Positions 17,020 through 24,583 of a DNA stretch of 64,000 nucleotides are shown here, piece by piece. Made by a program: the position numbers and the translations under genes. Within the stretch, counting starts at the first letter, position 1. Every line of letters starts with the position of its first letter. The stretch comes from Aquimarina aggregata (GTDB lineage: Bacteria > Bacteroidota > Bacteroidia > Flavobacteriales > Flavobacteriaceae), in NCBI RefSeq assembly GCF_001632745.1, contig NZ_LQRT01000010.1, positions 25,678 through 89,677 on the forward strand, written 5' to 3'. Below the pieces are notes generated by a model. It had not been told where the DNA came from. It searched no databases and saw nothing but the letters and a program-made list of their open reading frames with translations.

Positions 17020-18669
17020 CTATATTAAATCCACTTTACTTCCTTTAATGCTCACATTTCCTTCGGCTTCAATATTAAAATTGCCTTCAGCTTTAATTTG
17101 ACAATCTTTTGCACTTATAATCATTACTCCATTTGTATTGAGCTCGATATGATTACCATTGGCATCTGACATCTTTATAATTTTCTGTTTTTCATCTATA
17201 CTAATCTGATTTTTTTCTGATGTGGATAGCGTAATTACTTCTTTACCTTCATCAAAAAGCAATTGGTATTTTGATTTGGTAAAAATTCCTTTTTGACTAT
17301 TTTTTTCATCAAAAGGTATCGGTGCTTTATTTTTAGCACTATGCATTGATCCAAGAATAATTGCTTGTCTAGGATCGTCATTTAAGAACCCTACAATGAC
17401 CTCATCTTCTGGTTCTGGTCTAAAAAGCATGCCTCTCTCAACCCCTCCATCTATAGTAACTAAGCGCGCCCATACTGTATCTTTATCTGGTCCTAAAGCC
17501 GGAATCATAACACGAACCTGAAACGGGTGCTTTGGGTCTTCTTTATGTGCTTTTACAATACCTATTTGTAATCCATTTACACCAGGAAGTAAACCTGCCG
17601 CTTTTGTATCTGTTACATTAGACTGTGCCGCAAACCAACAAGGATCCATCCCAATTTGCAGATGAGTAATCCAACCTTCTGGTGTCACTTCATGTCTAAC
17701 TCCTGTTATAATATTCTCTCCTGTAAAGGATTTACTTACCCCTTTGATGGCAATAGTTTGTCCTACTTGAATTTTTGGTGTTCCAACGATTTTAAACCAG
17801 CCTCTGAAAAACGACAATCTTGATTTAAGAATTTGACTATCTGACCAAGCCTTAAGCTCTTCTGTATCCATTGTCGCAGCATGGATTAATGTTGTTTCTT
17901 CTGCTCCTACTGTAGGGGCAATTTTAGAAATATCGTGATCTCCCTGAGGGACTTTATATTCATCACCTTTATCGGGTGTAGTAAGTGTTTGCTTAGAGCT
18001 ATCCCAAGCCACAGCGTTAACTTCATGATATTGATTGCCTGCATTCACCTTTAGGTCAAAATCATAAATTTCTTTTTGTCCTAATTCCAGCTCAAATGAA
18101 GGTACTTGAATTGTAGGTTTAAAAACAGCTATCTCCCCGTTATTAACACTCACCAATTGTGCGTTGGCCTCTGCTCGCGAAACCATAAAATCCCAATCTG
18201 TGGCATAGTATTGAATCATCTGCGGATGTGTTACTACAGTTTCAGTCATCGTCCCTTTTAAACCATTTTGTTTTATTTGCTTTTCAATGATCACGCTATC
18301 CTTTTCGCCAATGTATACTGCATTTTTACGAGCATTGGTCATTTTGATGGCTTCGTCACTTAATTCAATAGTAAGTGTAGTACCAAATTTATTTAACTCT
18401 AACGACTGGTTTACGACTATTCCAATAAAGACGGTATCTTCATTTTGAGGTTCATTTTCATATCTAAGAGCAATCTCTATCCGTTTACCAGGATCAAAAA
18501 AACGTTCGTCTAGAATATCAAATTTTTGTTGCGAAACAATACCGTCAATCAACCTCAATTCGGCTGTTGGAACTTTATTAAATTCTTTGCTCACATCAAT
18601 AGACAGAAGTTCGTATCGACCTTCCATTTCTATTCCTTCACTCGTAATAGTTGCTGTAACTACTGCCAT
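17020..18669 (-). CDS. VgrG/gp27-gp5-like spike hub (Afp8-like)
   Basis: A 549-residue protein. The N-terminal ~340 residues are the gp27-like hub. A gp5-type OB-fold follows at ~360-450 (GIVKAHKEDPKHPFQVRVMI, LFRPEPEDEVIVGFLNDDPR, AIILGSMHS), and the C-terminus is a beta-helix spike (repeats ending INIEAEGNVSIKGSKVDLI). It joins the baseplate to the spike tip and pierces the target. It sits 3 bases after the LysM gene and 3 bases before the 68-aa gene. No C-terminal effector extension is visible, so cargo is probably not fused here. Confidence 0.94.
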   Translation of the reverse strand: MAVVTATITSEGIEMEGRYELLSIDVSKEFNKVPTAELRLIDGIVSQQKFDILDERFFDPGKRIEIALRYENEPQNEDTVFIGIVVNQSLELNKFGTTLTIELSDEAIKMTNARKNAVYIGEKDSVIIEKQIKQNGLKGTMTETVVTHPQMIQYYATDWDFMVSRAEANAQLVSVNNGEIAVFKPTIQVPSFELELGQKEIYDFDLKVNAGNQYHEVNAVAWDSSKQTLTTPDKGDEYKVPQGDHDISKIAPTVGAEETTLIHAATMDTEELKAWSDSQILKSRLSFFRGWFKIVGTPKIQVGQTIAIKGVSKSFTGENIITGVRHEVTPEGWITHLQIGMDPCWFAAQSNVTDTKAAGLLPGVNGLQIGIVKAHKEDPKHPFQVRVMIPALGPDKDTVWARLVTIDGGVERGMLFRPEPEDEVIVGFLNDDPRQAIILGSMHSAKNKAPIPFDEKNSQKGIFTKSKYQLLFDEGKEVITLSTSEKNQISIDEKQKIIKMSDANGNHIELNTNGVMIISAKDCQIKAEGNFNIEAEGNVSIKGSKVDLI

Positions 18670-18672
18670 TAT

Positions 18673-19368
18673 TTACTTTTCTATTGGAGGAAAATAAATT
18701 TCCTGTCCTGGTTTCAAGTTTCTAAAATCATCTAGATTATTGGCCTTTGCCACTAGTACATAATATTGTGGCGATCCATAAATTTTTTCGCACATTAAAG
18801 GCAATCTGTCATGAGCTCCAACTATTCTATAATGCGTAAGATCCGGAGAGCTTTTTCTTTCTTTTTTAAGGCGTTCTGATTTTTCTATATCACCAAAAAA
18901 TGAAGTATCTAATTCTGCTCGTAACGGAATACCACTACTATTAAATAAGGTGTAATTTATAGTTACAGAACCTAAGCGGCACTTAAATAGCAGATCTCCC
19001 CATTTTAAAGTTAAAAACCTAGGTTCATGAAGCTTACCATCCATATAACTGGTCATTTCTAAAAAGCGTTGTACCTGTTTATACACATCGTCGTGACCTC
19101 TACCAATGATATTTGTTAATCCAAAAGTACTTACACCACTACCATCTAAAATGATCTTAAGGTTGAGTTTTTCAGGTTTACTCATTGCATAGTTAGCCAC
19201 TCGCCCACTAGTATTTATTCCTTGTGCTCTACTATATATATTTTCATAAGATAGCGAGTACGACTCTGGATTAAACATCACCACAAACTCATCTACCTTA
19301 TCCTCTCTTTCTACTTTATCGTAACTTACAATGGTAAGTTTTTCAAACTTTAAAAAGTTAAACGCCAT
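18673..19368 (-). CDS. LysM-containing tube-baseplate adaptor (Afp7-like)
   Basis: A 231-residue protein. The N-terminal part (VVMFNPESYSLSYENIY, GRVANYAMSKPEKLNLKIIL) is typical of eCIS tube-associated proteins. The C-terminus is a LysM-like domain (THYRIVGAHDRLPLMCEKIY, NNLDDFRNLKPGQEIYFPP). In AFP/PVC this protein joins the tube to the central hub. It starts 1 base after the stop of the DUF5908 gene and ends 3 bases before the VgrG-like gene. Confidence 0.92.
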   Translation of the reverse strand: MAFNFLKFEKLTIVSYDKVEREDKVDEFVVMFNPESYSLSYENIYSRAQGINTSGRVANYAMSKPEKLNLKIILDGSGVSTFGLTNIIGRGHDDVYKQVQRFLEMTSYMDGKLHEPRFLTLKWGDLLFKCRLGSVTINYTLFNSSGIPLRAELDTSFFGDIEKSERLKKERKSSPDLTHYRIVGAHDRLPLMCEKIYGSPQYYVLVAKANNLDDFRNLKPGQEIYFPPIEK

Positions 19369-19369
19369 T

Positions 19370-19528
19370 TTACCTACGGTTTTTCTTACTTAATATTTTC
19401 AATACTTGATCGACACATTCTTGTACTAGATTCTCTTTCTCAAGTCCTACTTCTTGAGATGATTTGCCAGACTTTTCCTCATCTGTCAATACTGCCCGAA
19501 TCACTATTTCTTTGATTTCTACTGCCAT
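19370..19528 (-). CDS. DUF5908 small protein (Afp6-like)
   Basis: A 52-residue frame fits exactly between its neighbours: ATG at 19528 is one base beyond the stop of the tube gene, and its TAA ends one base before the next ATG. It opens with MAVEIKEIVIRAVLTDEE, the hallmark of DUF5908 proteins found in Bacteroidetes eCIS loci, and ends with a basic tail (LSKKNRR). Its place matches Afp6. Function is unknown. Its size makes it easy to miss. Confidence 0.88.
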   Translation of the reverse strand: MAVEIKEIVIRAVLTDEEKSGKSSQEVGLEKENLVQECVDQVLKILSKKNRR

Positions 19529-19529
19529 T

Positions 19530-20018
19530 TTATATCCTCATTATTTGAAATCTGGTATATGCGAGCTCCATTGTATCTATTGCTACAGAATTTGACTGTG
19601 CATCGAGATCAGACACCGACCATTTAACCGGATATGCTTTTAGAAAAAGCCATGCTCCTATTGGATTACCCGCCTCATTAAACTTGGTCACTAATACATT
19701 AGAAGGGTAAAATTTAAACCTAGAAAATGCTAGATTAAACTCAAGGTTTAAAGGAGAGGGTATACGACTAGTGACATACCCTCGCTCTAAAACTAAATTA
19801 GTATAACTAACCTTGCTTGGTAAACGATGTGTATGCAGGTTTTGTCCTCCTTCATTGATAGTTTCCAATTGTACCTCGGTACTCATCCCACTAACTTTCT
19901 GAAATCTTATATCTATAGGATTGGGTATCAAACCTCCTGCGAAGAAAAAGACTCCAAACCTATGGGATAATTCGGGAGTTCTGTCTGCAAAATTTATTTT
20001 TTCTAAAAACTGTGACAT
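19530..20018 (-). CDS. eCIS tube protein paralogue 3 (Afp5-like, gp19 family)
   Basis: A 162-residue protein of the T4 gp19-like tail tube family, with RFGVFFFAGGLIPNPIDIRF, FQKVSGMSTEVQLETINEGG and VLERGYVTSRI. It is the most divergent of the three tube paralogues here and lies nearest the baseplate genes. This suggests the tube initiator that sits on the hub, as Afp5 does in AFP. It is followed by the DUF5908 gene one base later. Confidence 0.9.
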   Translation of the reverse strand: MSQFLEKINFADRTPELSHRFGVFFFAGGLIPNPIDIRFQKVSGMSTEVQLETINEGGQNLHTHRLPSKVSYTNLVLERGYVTSRIPSPLNLEFNLAFSRFKFYPSNVLVTKFNEAGNPIGAWLFLKAYPVKWSVSDLDAQSNSVAIDTMELAYTRFQIMRI

Positions 20019-20025
20019 ATAATAA

Positions 20026-20472
20026 TCATTGGTTGTGTGTAATCCTTAAATCATGAGCAATCAAATCCAAACTTTCTATGGCAATATCGTTAGTGCTAAC
20101 GCTAAATGATGGTGCATCCATTTTAAAGGGCAGGGCTCGGGATATATCCCAGCTTACCGCCGCCGTGCCAGTCTCATCACATAGCTCTATCCTAATGTCC
20201 TTTTTTTCACCTGCTTTTATCCAATCGTATAAATCCTTTCTTTTACTTACAAGCCCACGTTTAAGTGTAACATTAATAGGTTTTCTTTGACCTCGAATCA
20301 AGTGGATTCCTGTTACCCAACTAAACCCATGTTTGTACATTACGTGTTCATGATCAATTTCAAGACCTGAAACTTCAGAAAAGGACATTGTCTCGCTTCC
20401 GTTAATAATTACCCTGTAGTTATATACTGGTAAAGGATAATCTTCAATAATTTTTTGTTTATCTGTTGCCAT
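20026..20472 (-). CDS. eCIS tube protein paralogue 2 (gp19 family)
   Basis: A 148-residue gp19-family tube protein with PLPVYNYRVIINGSETMSF, FSEVSGLEIDHEHVMYKHG and VTLKRGLVSKRKDLYDW. Size and sequence pattern are close to Afp1 and Afp5. It shares its opening (YPLPxYNYRV) with the 158-aa paralogue upstream but is separated from it by a 219-base gap with an inverted repeat, so the two may be made in different amounts. It could be the main tube subunit or a specialised ring. Confidence 0.92.
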   Translation of the reverse strand: MATDKQKIIEDYPLPVYNYRVIINGSETMSFSEVSGLEIDHEHVMYKHGFSWVTGIHLIRGQRKPINVTLKRGLVSKRKDLYDWIKAGEKKDIRIELCDETGTAAVSWDISRALPFKMDAPSFSVSTNDIAIESLDLIAHDLRITHNQ

Positions 20473-20564
20473 AAGAGGTTATTTATATAGTATCAATTAC
20501 TGGAGACAAGCCCGCAAGACAATTAACCTGGATTATCAATGTTGTTAAGTTAAATTTTTGTGTT

Positions 20565-20632
20565 GTCAGTCTGAGCTTGTCGAAGACCATTAACACTTTG
20601 TTTTTGAATTCACTTCGACAAGCTCAGTGTGA
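20565..20632. repeat. Inverted repeat between two tube genes
   Basis: Arms CTGAGCTTGTCGAAG (20571-20585) and CTTCGACAAGCTCAG (20613-20627) pair perfectly over 15 bp around a 27-base loop, with outer GTCA/TGAC extensions. This sequence family is a well-known type of dispersed intergenic repeat in flavobacteria (from memory). It occupies the 219-base space between tube genes 1 and 2. It could lower read-through from the sheath and first tube gene into the baseplate genes. Confidence 0.85.
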
Positions 20633-20691
20633 CATCTGAATATTACTTTTTCTTAACTCAACGACATTATCTGGATCGCATATAGTAATGT

Positions 20692-21168
20692 TTATGCTAA
20701 TTCTTCCATAGTTACTCTGAAAGCCATAAGCTCCATAGACTCTATAGCCACTTCATTGGAATTGGCATCAAAGGATGGTGCTGACAGTTTTGTTGGAAAT
20801 GCATCAATTACTTTCCAGTTCACAACAGTATTTCCTGTTTCATCTAAAAGATGAACTACAATATCCTTCTTATCCACACGATTTAATTGGATACCATTGA
20901 TCCATTCATAAAAAACCGGGATACTTTTACCCTTTACAAATCCTTTTTTAAGGCTAATATTTACAGGTTGAATCTGCCCAGGCATATACATAATATTGGG
21001 TCCCACTTTACCACCAGATGCAAAGCTTTCTTTATAGGTAATAGATTCGAATGAAAGCTCAAGACCTGATATTTCTGAAAAGCTGAAGGATACTCCATCA
21101 ATATCCACTCTATAATTATAAATAGGTAATGGATAATCTGTTTTGATTTGTTCTTTTGTTAACGCCAT
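20692..21168 (-). CDS. eCIS tube protein paralogue 1 (Afp1-like, gp19 family)
   Basis: A 158-residue gp19-family protein with YPLPIYNYRVDIDGVSFSF, FSEISGLELSFESITYKES and VNISLKKGFVKGKS. It immediately follows the sheath gene (52-base gap) and precedes the inverted repeat. Genes for the major tube and sheath are normally adjacent and highly expressed, so this is the best candidate for the main inner tube subunit, though paralogue 2 cannot be excluded. Confidence 0.92.
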   Translation of the reverse strand: MALTKEQIKTDYPLPIYNYRVDIDGVSFSFSEISGLELSFESITYKESFASGGKVGPNIMYMPGQIQPVNISLKKGFVKGKSIPVFYEWINGIQLNRVDKKDIVVHLLDETGNTVVNWKVIDAFPTKLSAPSFDANSNEVAIESMELMAFRVTMEELA

Positions 21169-21220
21169 TTTTTCATTTATTAATATTTTACAATTGAATG
21201 ATTTTGATTAGGTTACTGTA

Positions 21221-22870
21221 TTAAACCTCTTGTAGTTTATGAGAGAATTTCAGAATGATAAACTCTGCTGGACGCGTAGCTGCAATACCAATCTCTATGA
21301 TCATTCGCCCTTCTAGGACATCTTGTTGTGTCATGGTTTTTCCTAGCCCTACATTTACAAAATAAGCTTGCTCATCCGTAGAACCTGCCAAACCTCCTTG
21401 TTGCCAGATTCCGTAAAGGAAACTTTCGATCATGGCTTTTACTTTTAACCAAGTTGATGGGTCATTAGGTTCGAAAACGGCAAAATAAGATGCTTTTTTA
21501 GTGGATTCTTCAATCATATTGAATAATCGACGAACAGATACATAGCGCCATTCGTTATCATTTCCTGCTAATGTTCTTGCTCCCCAAACCAAAGTGCCTT
21601 TTCCAACAAAACTGCGGATAGCGTTTATAGATTTTCCTGCCGTAGTATCTACATTTAGTTTCTCTTGATCTGAAGAAGTAATCTTCACTATAGGACCATT
21701 AACCGCATTAAGACTAACATTTGCAGGTGCTTTCCACACTCCTCTTTCTCTATCTGTTGTAGCATAAACTCCAGCTATAGCTGAACTTGGAGGCAAAATC
21801 ATTTTTTCTTTTGCCAGTTGATTTACAATTTTATTGTACAACGCAGATTGGTCTTCTTTATAAGACTTTAAATTTTCTGATTGTCCGTTTTTAATTAAAT
21901 CCTGGCTAGAAGGAGAGGAAGTTTGGCTAACAATACCACTTTCATCAAATGCTACAATATCAAAACCTTTTTTATCACTAATTAATGCCCAAGCTTCAAG
22001 TATCCTATTTACATCTATACCCGTATCTGGTACATTTTTTATGCTTAATAAATTATTAGTCGATATTGTAATCTCTACTGTTGTTCCTGTTCCTCCGTTT
22101 ACTCTAAACTTTGGACTTGTAGCATTATCACCCGAATACGTGATTCTAATCCCTTGATATTCTACTTCGAATGCACTGTCTTCAGAAGAAGTTAATTGCT
22201 TAACTATTACATCCGAATCATCATACTTATACGAAAGTGAAGTTTGTATGTATGGTGTATAAGCAGCTCCGTATTTCAAGTTATTGATCCCAATTCCATT
22301 TCTAAAACTACTTCCGTCGATATCATCTTTCTTAGTATCAAAAACGCAAAACCTATCCTTAAGTTCGTTGCATTGTTTCAAAGCTTCCGTACAAATTTCA
22401 TGGTAATCATCTGCTGGCAATTTTGCAGCTTCTCCTAACATCACAAGTGTTGGTTCATCCTCTTTGGCTAAAGCTTTAAGGCCATCTAAAAATGAATCTT
22501 TAGCTGTAGCATCTGAATAATCATCATATGTTCCAACAGAAATAATGTAACATTCGCCTCCTCCGTTTTTGAAATAAAGGTCCAATGCATGGTATAAAGT
22601 GCTTTGTGGTGGCGTTACTTTTACGCCTTTGATAACATTTTTGTTTTCTACATCTACAACAAAGGAAGCTGATTGTGCTTTTCCGAAGATTTCCTTATAC
22701 TCTAATAAGGTAGAAATTCGTATTGGACGTATAGACTCATCATCTGAGCTTTTTAGTGTTTTTTCGGTATAACCAATAAAAGCTGGAACCGCAGTAGATA
22801 CCCCTGCTACAGACGGCGGTAGTAGAGGAATTTCCTCTGTATACACATCTGGTGTTAAATAATTAGACAT
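21221..22870 (-). CDS. eCIS contractile sheath protein (Afp2/3/4-like)
   Basis: A 549-residue sheath protein. The N-terminus has the usual start (TPDVYTEEIPLLPPSVAGVS, STAVPAFIGYTEK) that strand-swaps between neighbouring subunits. The C-terminal handshake domain is clear (NEWRYVSVRRLFNMIEES, LKVKAMIESFLYGIWQQGGL, FVNVGLGKTMTQQDVLEGRM, IAATRPAEFIILKF). AFP has three sheath paralogues; only one is present here, as in simpler Bacteroidetes systems. It starts 30 bases after the stop of the 258-aa gene. Confidence 0.96.
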   Translation of the reverse strand: MSNYLTPDVYTEEIPLLPPSVAGVSTAVPAFIGYTEKTLKSSDDESIRPIRISTLLEYKEIFGKAQSASFVVDVENKNVIKGVKVTPPQSTLYHALDLYFKNGGGECYIISVGTYDDYSDATAKDSFLDGLKALAKEDEPTLVMLGEAAKLPADDYHEICTEALKQCNELKDRFCVFDTKKDDIDGSSFRNGIGINNLKYGAAYTPYIQTSLSYKYDDSDVIVKQLTSSEDSAFEVEYQGIRITYSGDNATSPKFRVNGGTGTTVEITISTNNLLSIKNVPDTGIDVNRILEAWALISDKKGFDIVAFDESGIVSQTSSPSSQDLIKNGQSENLKSYKEDQSALYNKIVNQLAKEKMILPPSSAIAGVYATTDRERGVWKAPANVSLNAVNGPIVKITSSDQEKLNVDTTAGKSINAIRSFVGKGTLVWGARTLAGNDNEWRYVSVRRLFNMIEESTKKASYFAVFEPNDPSTWLKVKAMIESFLYGIWQQGGLAGSTDEQAYFVNVGLGKTMTQQDVLEGRMIIEIGIAATRPAEFIILKFSHKLQEV

Positions 22871-22900
22871 ATTAGATAATTTTTAATGTTTAAACTTTAC

Positions 22901-23677
22901 TTAATTGATTTTAATAATTTGAATGCCATTATCACTTATATCGGGATTAGACAAGTGTTTAATAATCATATTTTCATTTTGGAATAATTGAATATTCTTT
23001 CGGGCCGTATCACTATAATGAATAGCTTTACTTGATTCAAAAACAAACAACTGTTTATTGGGGAAATTTAAGCTTAGGGCAGTTGCTATTTTATCGGGAA
23101 TGTCATTTAGGTTTTCTAACTTACCAAATGTTAATTGAGCGTCGCGATCCTTGATTTCTAGTTTTGTAGTTGCGATACCAGATAGAATATAATACTTCCA
23201 CTTTACGGTTTTTGGCTTGAAGATTACTTGGTATAGGGTTGGTTCTTTATCAAGATCAAAATCTACCCTACTTAACTCTATTTTTATCTTTGCAATCACA
23301 GGAAAGCCATTCTTACGCATATTTGCTGTAGTTCCGGACACCACTAATTCTTTACTATCGTTTTTTAATCCTTTATTGGTAAAGAATAAAATGCTATCAT
23401 TGTCAATCATCGATGTATCTGTAATCTCGTCAAAACCGCTAGTTGTGGGAAACACATTAAAACTAAGTGTGTCATCTTCCTTTATTACCGGTAATCTATT
23501 CTCTTTTTCATCTAATGGTATTAATACTTTTAATCCTTTTGAAGTATGTTTTACAACAAAATGTCGTTTTCTCAAAAACTGTAATGTTTGTTCCTCTGGT
23601 ATAAGTACCAGATCCATTTGAGCATCAGAAAAATATTGATGATCTATTGTTATCTGAAAGAATTCGTTGTACTTCAT
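22901..23677 (-). CDS. Unknown eCIS protein, possible cap adaptor, 258 aa
   Basis: The protein has no domain I recognise. It looks beta-rich (alternating hydrophobic strands such as VIFKPKTVKWKYYILSGIAT) and has no signal peptide. Its ATG overlaps the stop of the cap gene by 4 bases, and the sheath gene follows after 30 bases, so it is firmly inside the eCIS locus between cap and sheath. The Algoriphagus eCIS is known to have a cap-adaptor protein joining cap to sheath. Location makes that a reasonable inference here, but I see no motif to prove it. Confidence 0.7.
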   Translation of the reverse strand: MKYNEFFQITIDHQYFSDAQMDLVLIPEEQTLQFLRKRHFVVKHTSKGLKVLIPLDEKENRLPVIKEDDTLSFNVFPTTSGFDEITDTSMIDNDSILFFTNKGLKNDSKELVVSGTTANMRKNGFPVIAKIKIELSRVDFDLDKEPTLYQVIFKPKTVKWKYYILSGIATTKLEIKDRDAQLTFGKLENLNDIPDKIATALSLNFPNKQLFVFESSKAIHYSDTARKNIQLFQNENMIIKHLSNPDISDNGIQIIKIN

Positions 23678-24258
23678 TTGTTTATCTTTTCTATAGTATT
23701 AAGACTAATTTCTGAAGCATTTTTACCTACAAATTCAACACTTAGCTCGTCTATAAATGATAACAAACGTATCTTGTATAAAACAGAAGGCAAATACGAT
23801 GTGTTTAAAGAATGCCATACTTGATTTTGCTCTTCAAGAGGAAGTGATATTAGTTCGATTGTAAGTTTTTCTATATTTTCTTCAGAAAGCTGAGGTGCAC
23901 TTAAAGGTGTTAAAACACGATGAACTTGAAAAAACTTAATTACATGAGAAAGAAATTTAAGCGCTTGATTGTAATCACTAAATTTTGATACAAAAAGTAT
24001 TTGCAATTCAATTCTGATCTCTGGGCTAATTTGAGTTCTAATTCCATTCTGAATTATTCCTGAATATTGATCAGCGTTTCTAAACTTTCTATCCTCGGCA
24101 ACATTAATCAGAAAAGGTGTAACCTTATCATCTGTAAATGATACTGGATCATTATTATTTGTATTGATAAACTCTACAACATCTAATTCTGTCGTTCCTA
24201 AATTTTTAAGGTATTCATTGAGTTTATCCTTTAAAACACTTAATACTGTATTGATCAT
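23674..24258 (-). CDS. eCIS cap protein, DUF4255 family (Afp16/Pvc16-like)
   Basis: A 194-residue DUF4255 (Pvc16 N-terminal) protein, with MINTVLSVLKDKLNEYLK at the start, then PFLINVAEDRKFRNADQY and IRIELQILFVSKFSDYNQAL in the core, and a Trp-containing segment (VWHSLNTSYLPSVLYKIRLL) near the end. It caps the top of the sheath-tube and fixes its length with the tape measure. It is the first gene of the eCIS locus, with a candidate -7 element 38 bases upstream. Confidence 0.93.
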   Translation of the reverse strand: MINTVLSVLKDKLNEYLKNLGTTELDVVEFINTNNNDPVSFTDDKVTPFLINVAEDRKFRNADQYSGIIQNGIRTQISPEIRIELQILFVSKFSDYNQALKFLSHVIKFFQVHRVLTPLSAPQLSEENIEKLTIELISLPLEEQNQVWHSLNTSYLPSVLYKIRLLSFIDELSVEFVGKNASEISLNTIEKINK

Positions 24259-24295
24259 GATATACTACCTTATGATATATTAATTCTTGATGAAT

Positions 24296-24303
24296 CAAAG
24301 TTA
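24296..24303 (-). promoter_or_regulatory. Possible -7 element for the eCIS locus
   Basis: The minus strand reads TAACTTTG, a match to TAnnTTTG, 38 bases before the cap ATG, which would give a short leader. No TTG lies at the usual 17-21 bases upstream, so the promoter may depend on an activator. No other candidate was seen between the cap gene and the hairpin at 24479. Confidence 0.38.
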
Positions 24304-24478
24304 GAGAGCAATGCTATTTCATAGCTAGCACAAATGCGGTAAACCTGTAAACATTTTCGACAGAATAATAGAAGAAATCCGACATGCTATAGCATTTCCG
24401 ACAATAAGAAAGTAATCACAGAAGTTAGTGTGCTTGAATGTAATGAATACAGGAAGATACTTAAAAATCAGTCACAAT

Positions 24479-24510
24479 AGTATATAAGACTGTGGCTAGC
24501 CTTATATACT
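24479..24510. repeat. Hairpin-forming inverted repeat
   Basis: AGTATATAAG (24479-24488) pairs with CTTATATACT (24501-24510) around a 12-base loop, followed on the plus strand by TTTTC. It lies about 75 bases beyond the stop of the kelch gene, within the 325-base spacer before the eCIS locus. It may separate the two minus-strand units, but the minus strand lacks a T tract, so it is not called a terminator. Nothing else was seen in the spacer apart from the -7 candidate. Confidence 0.5.
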
Positions 24511-24583
24511 TTTTCTAAATCTTTAAGGGACGAAATAATAGTTATGAGGCCGTTAAGAAACAGCATCACTTATTTTTTGAAAA

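Noticed and set aside
1590..24258. The tail-like genes could be a prophage or an R-type tailocin.
   Set aside because: There is no capsid, portal, terminase, integrase or lysis gene. The AAA+ ATPase, DUF4255 cap, DUF5908 and LysM adaptor are specific to eCIS.
1590..24258. The VgrG-like and gp25-like genes could indicate a type VI secretion system.
   Set aside because: No TssJLM membrane complex, TssB/TssC sheath pair or ClpV was seen. The single sheath and eCIS-specific genes rule this out.
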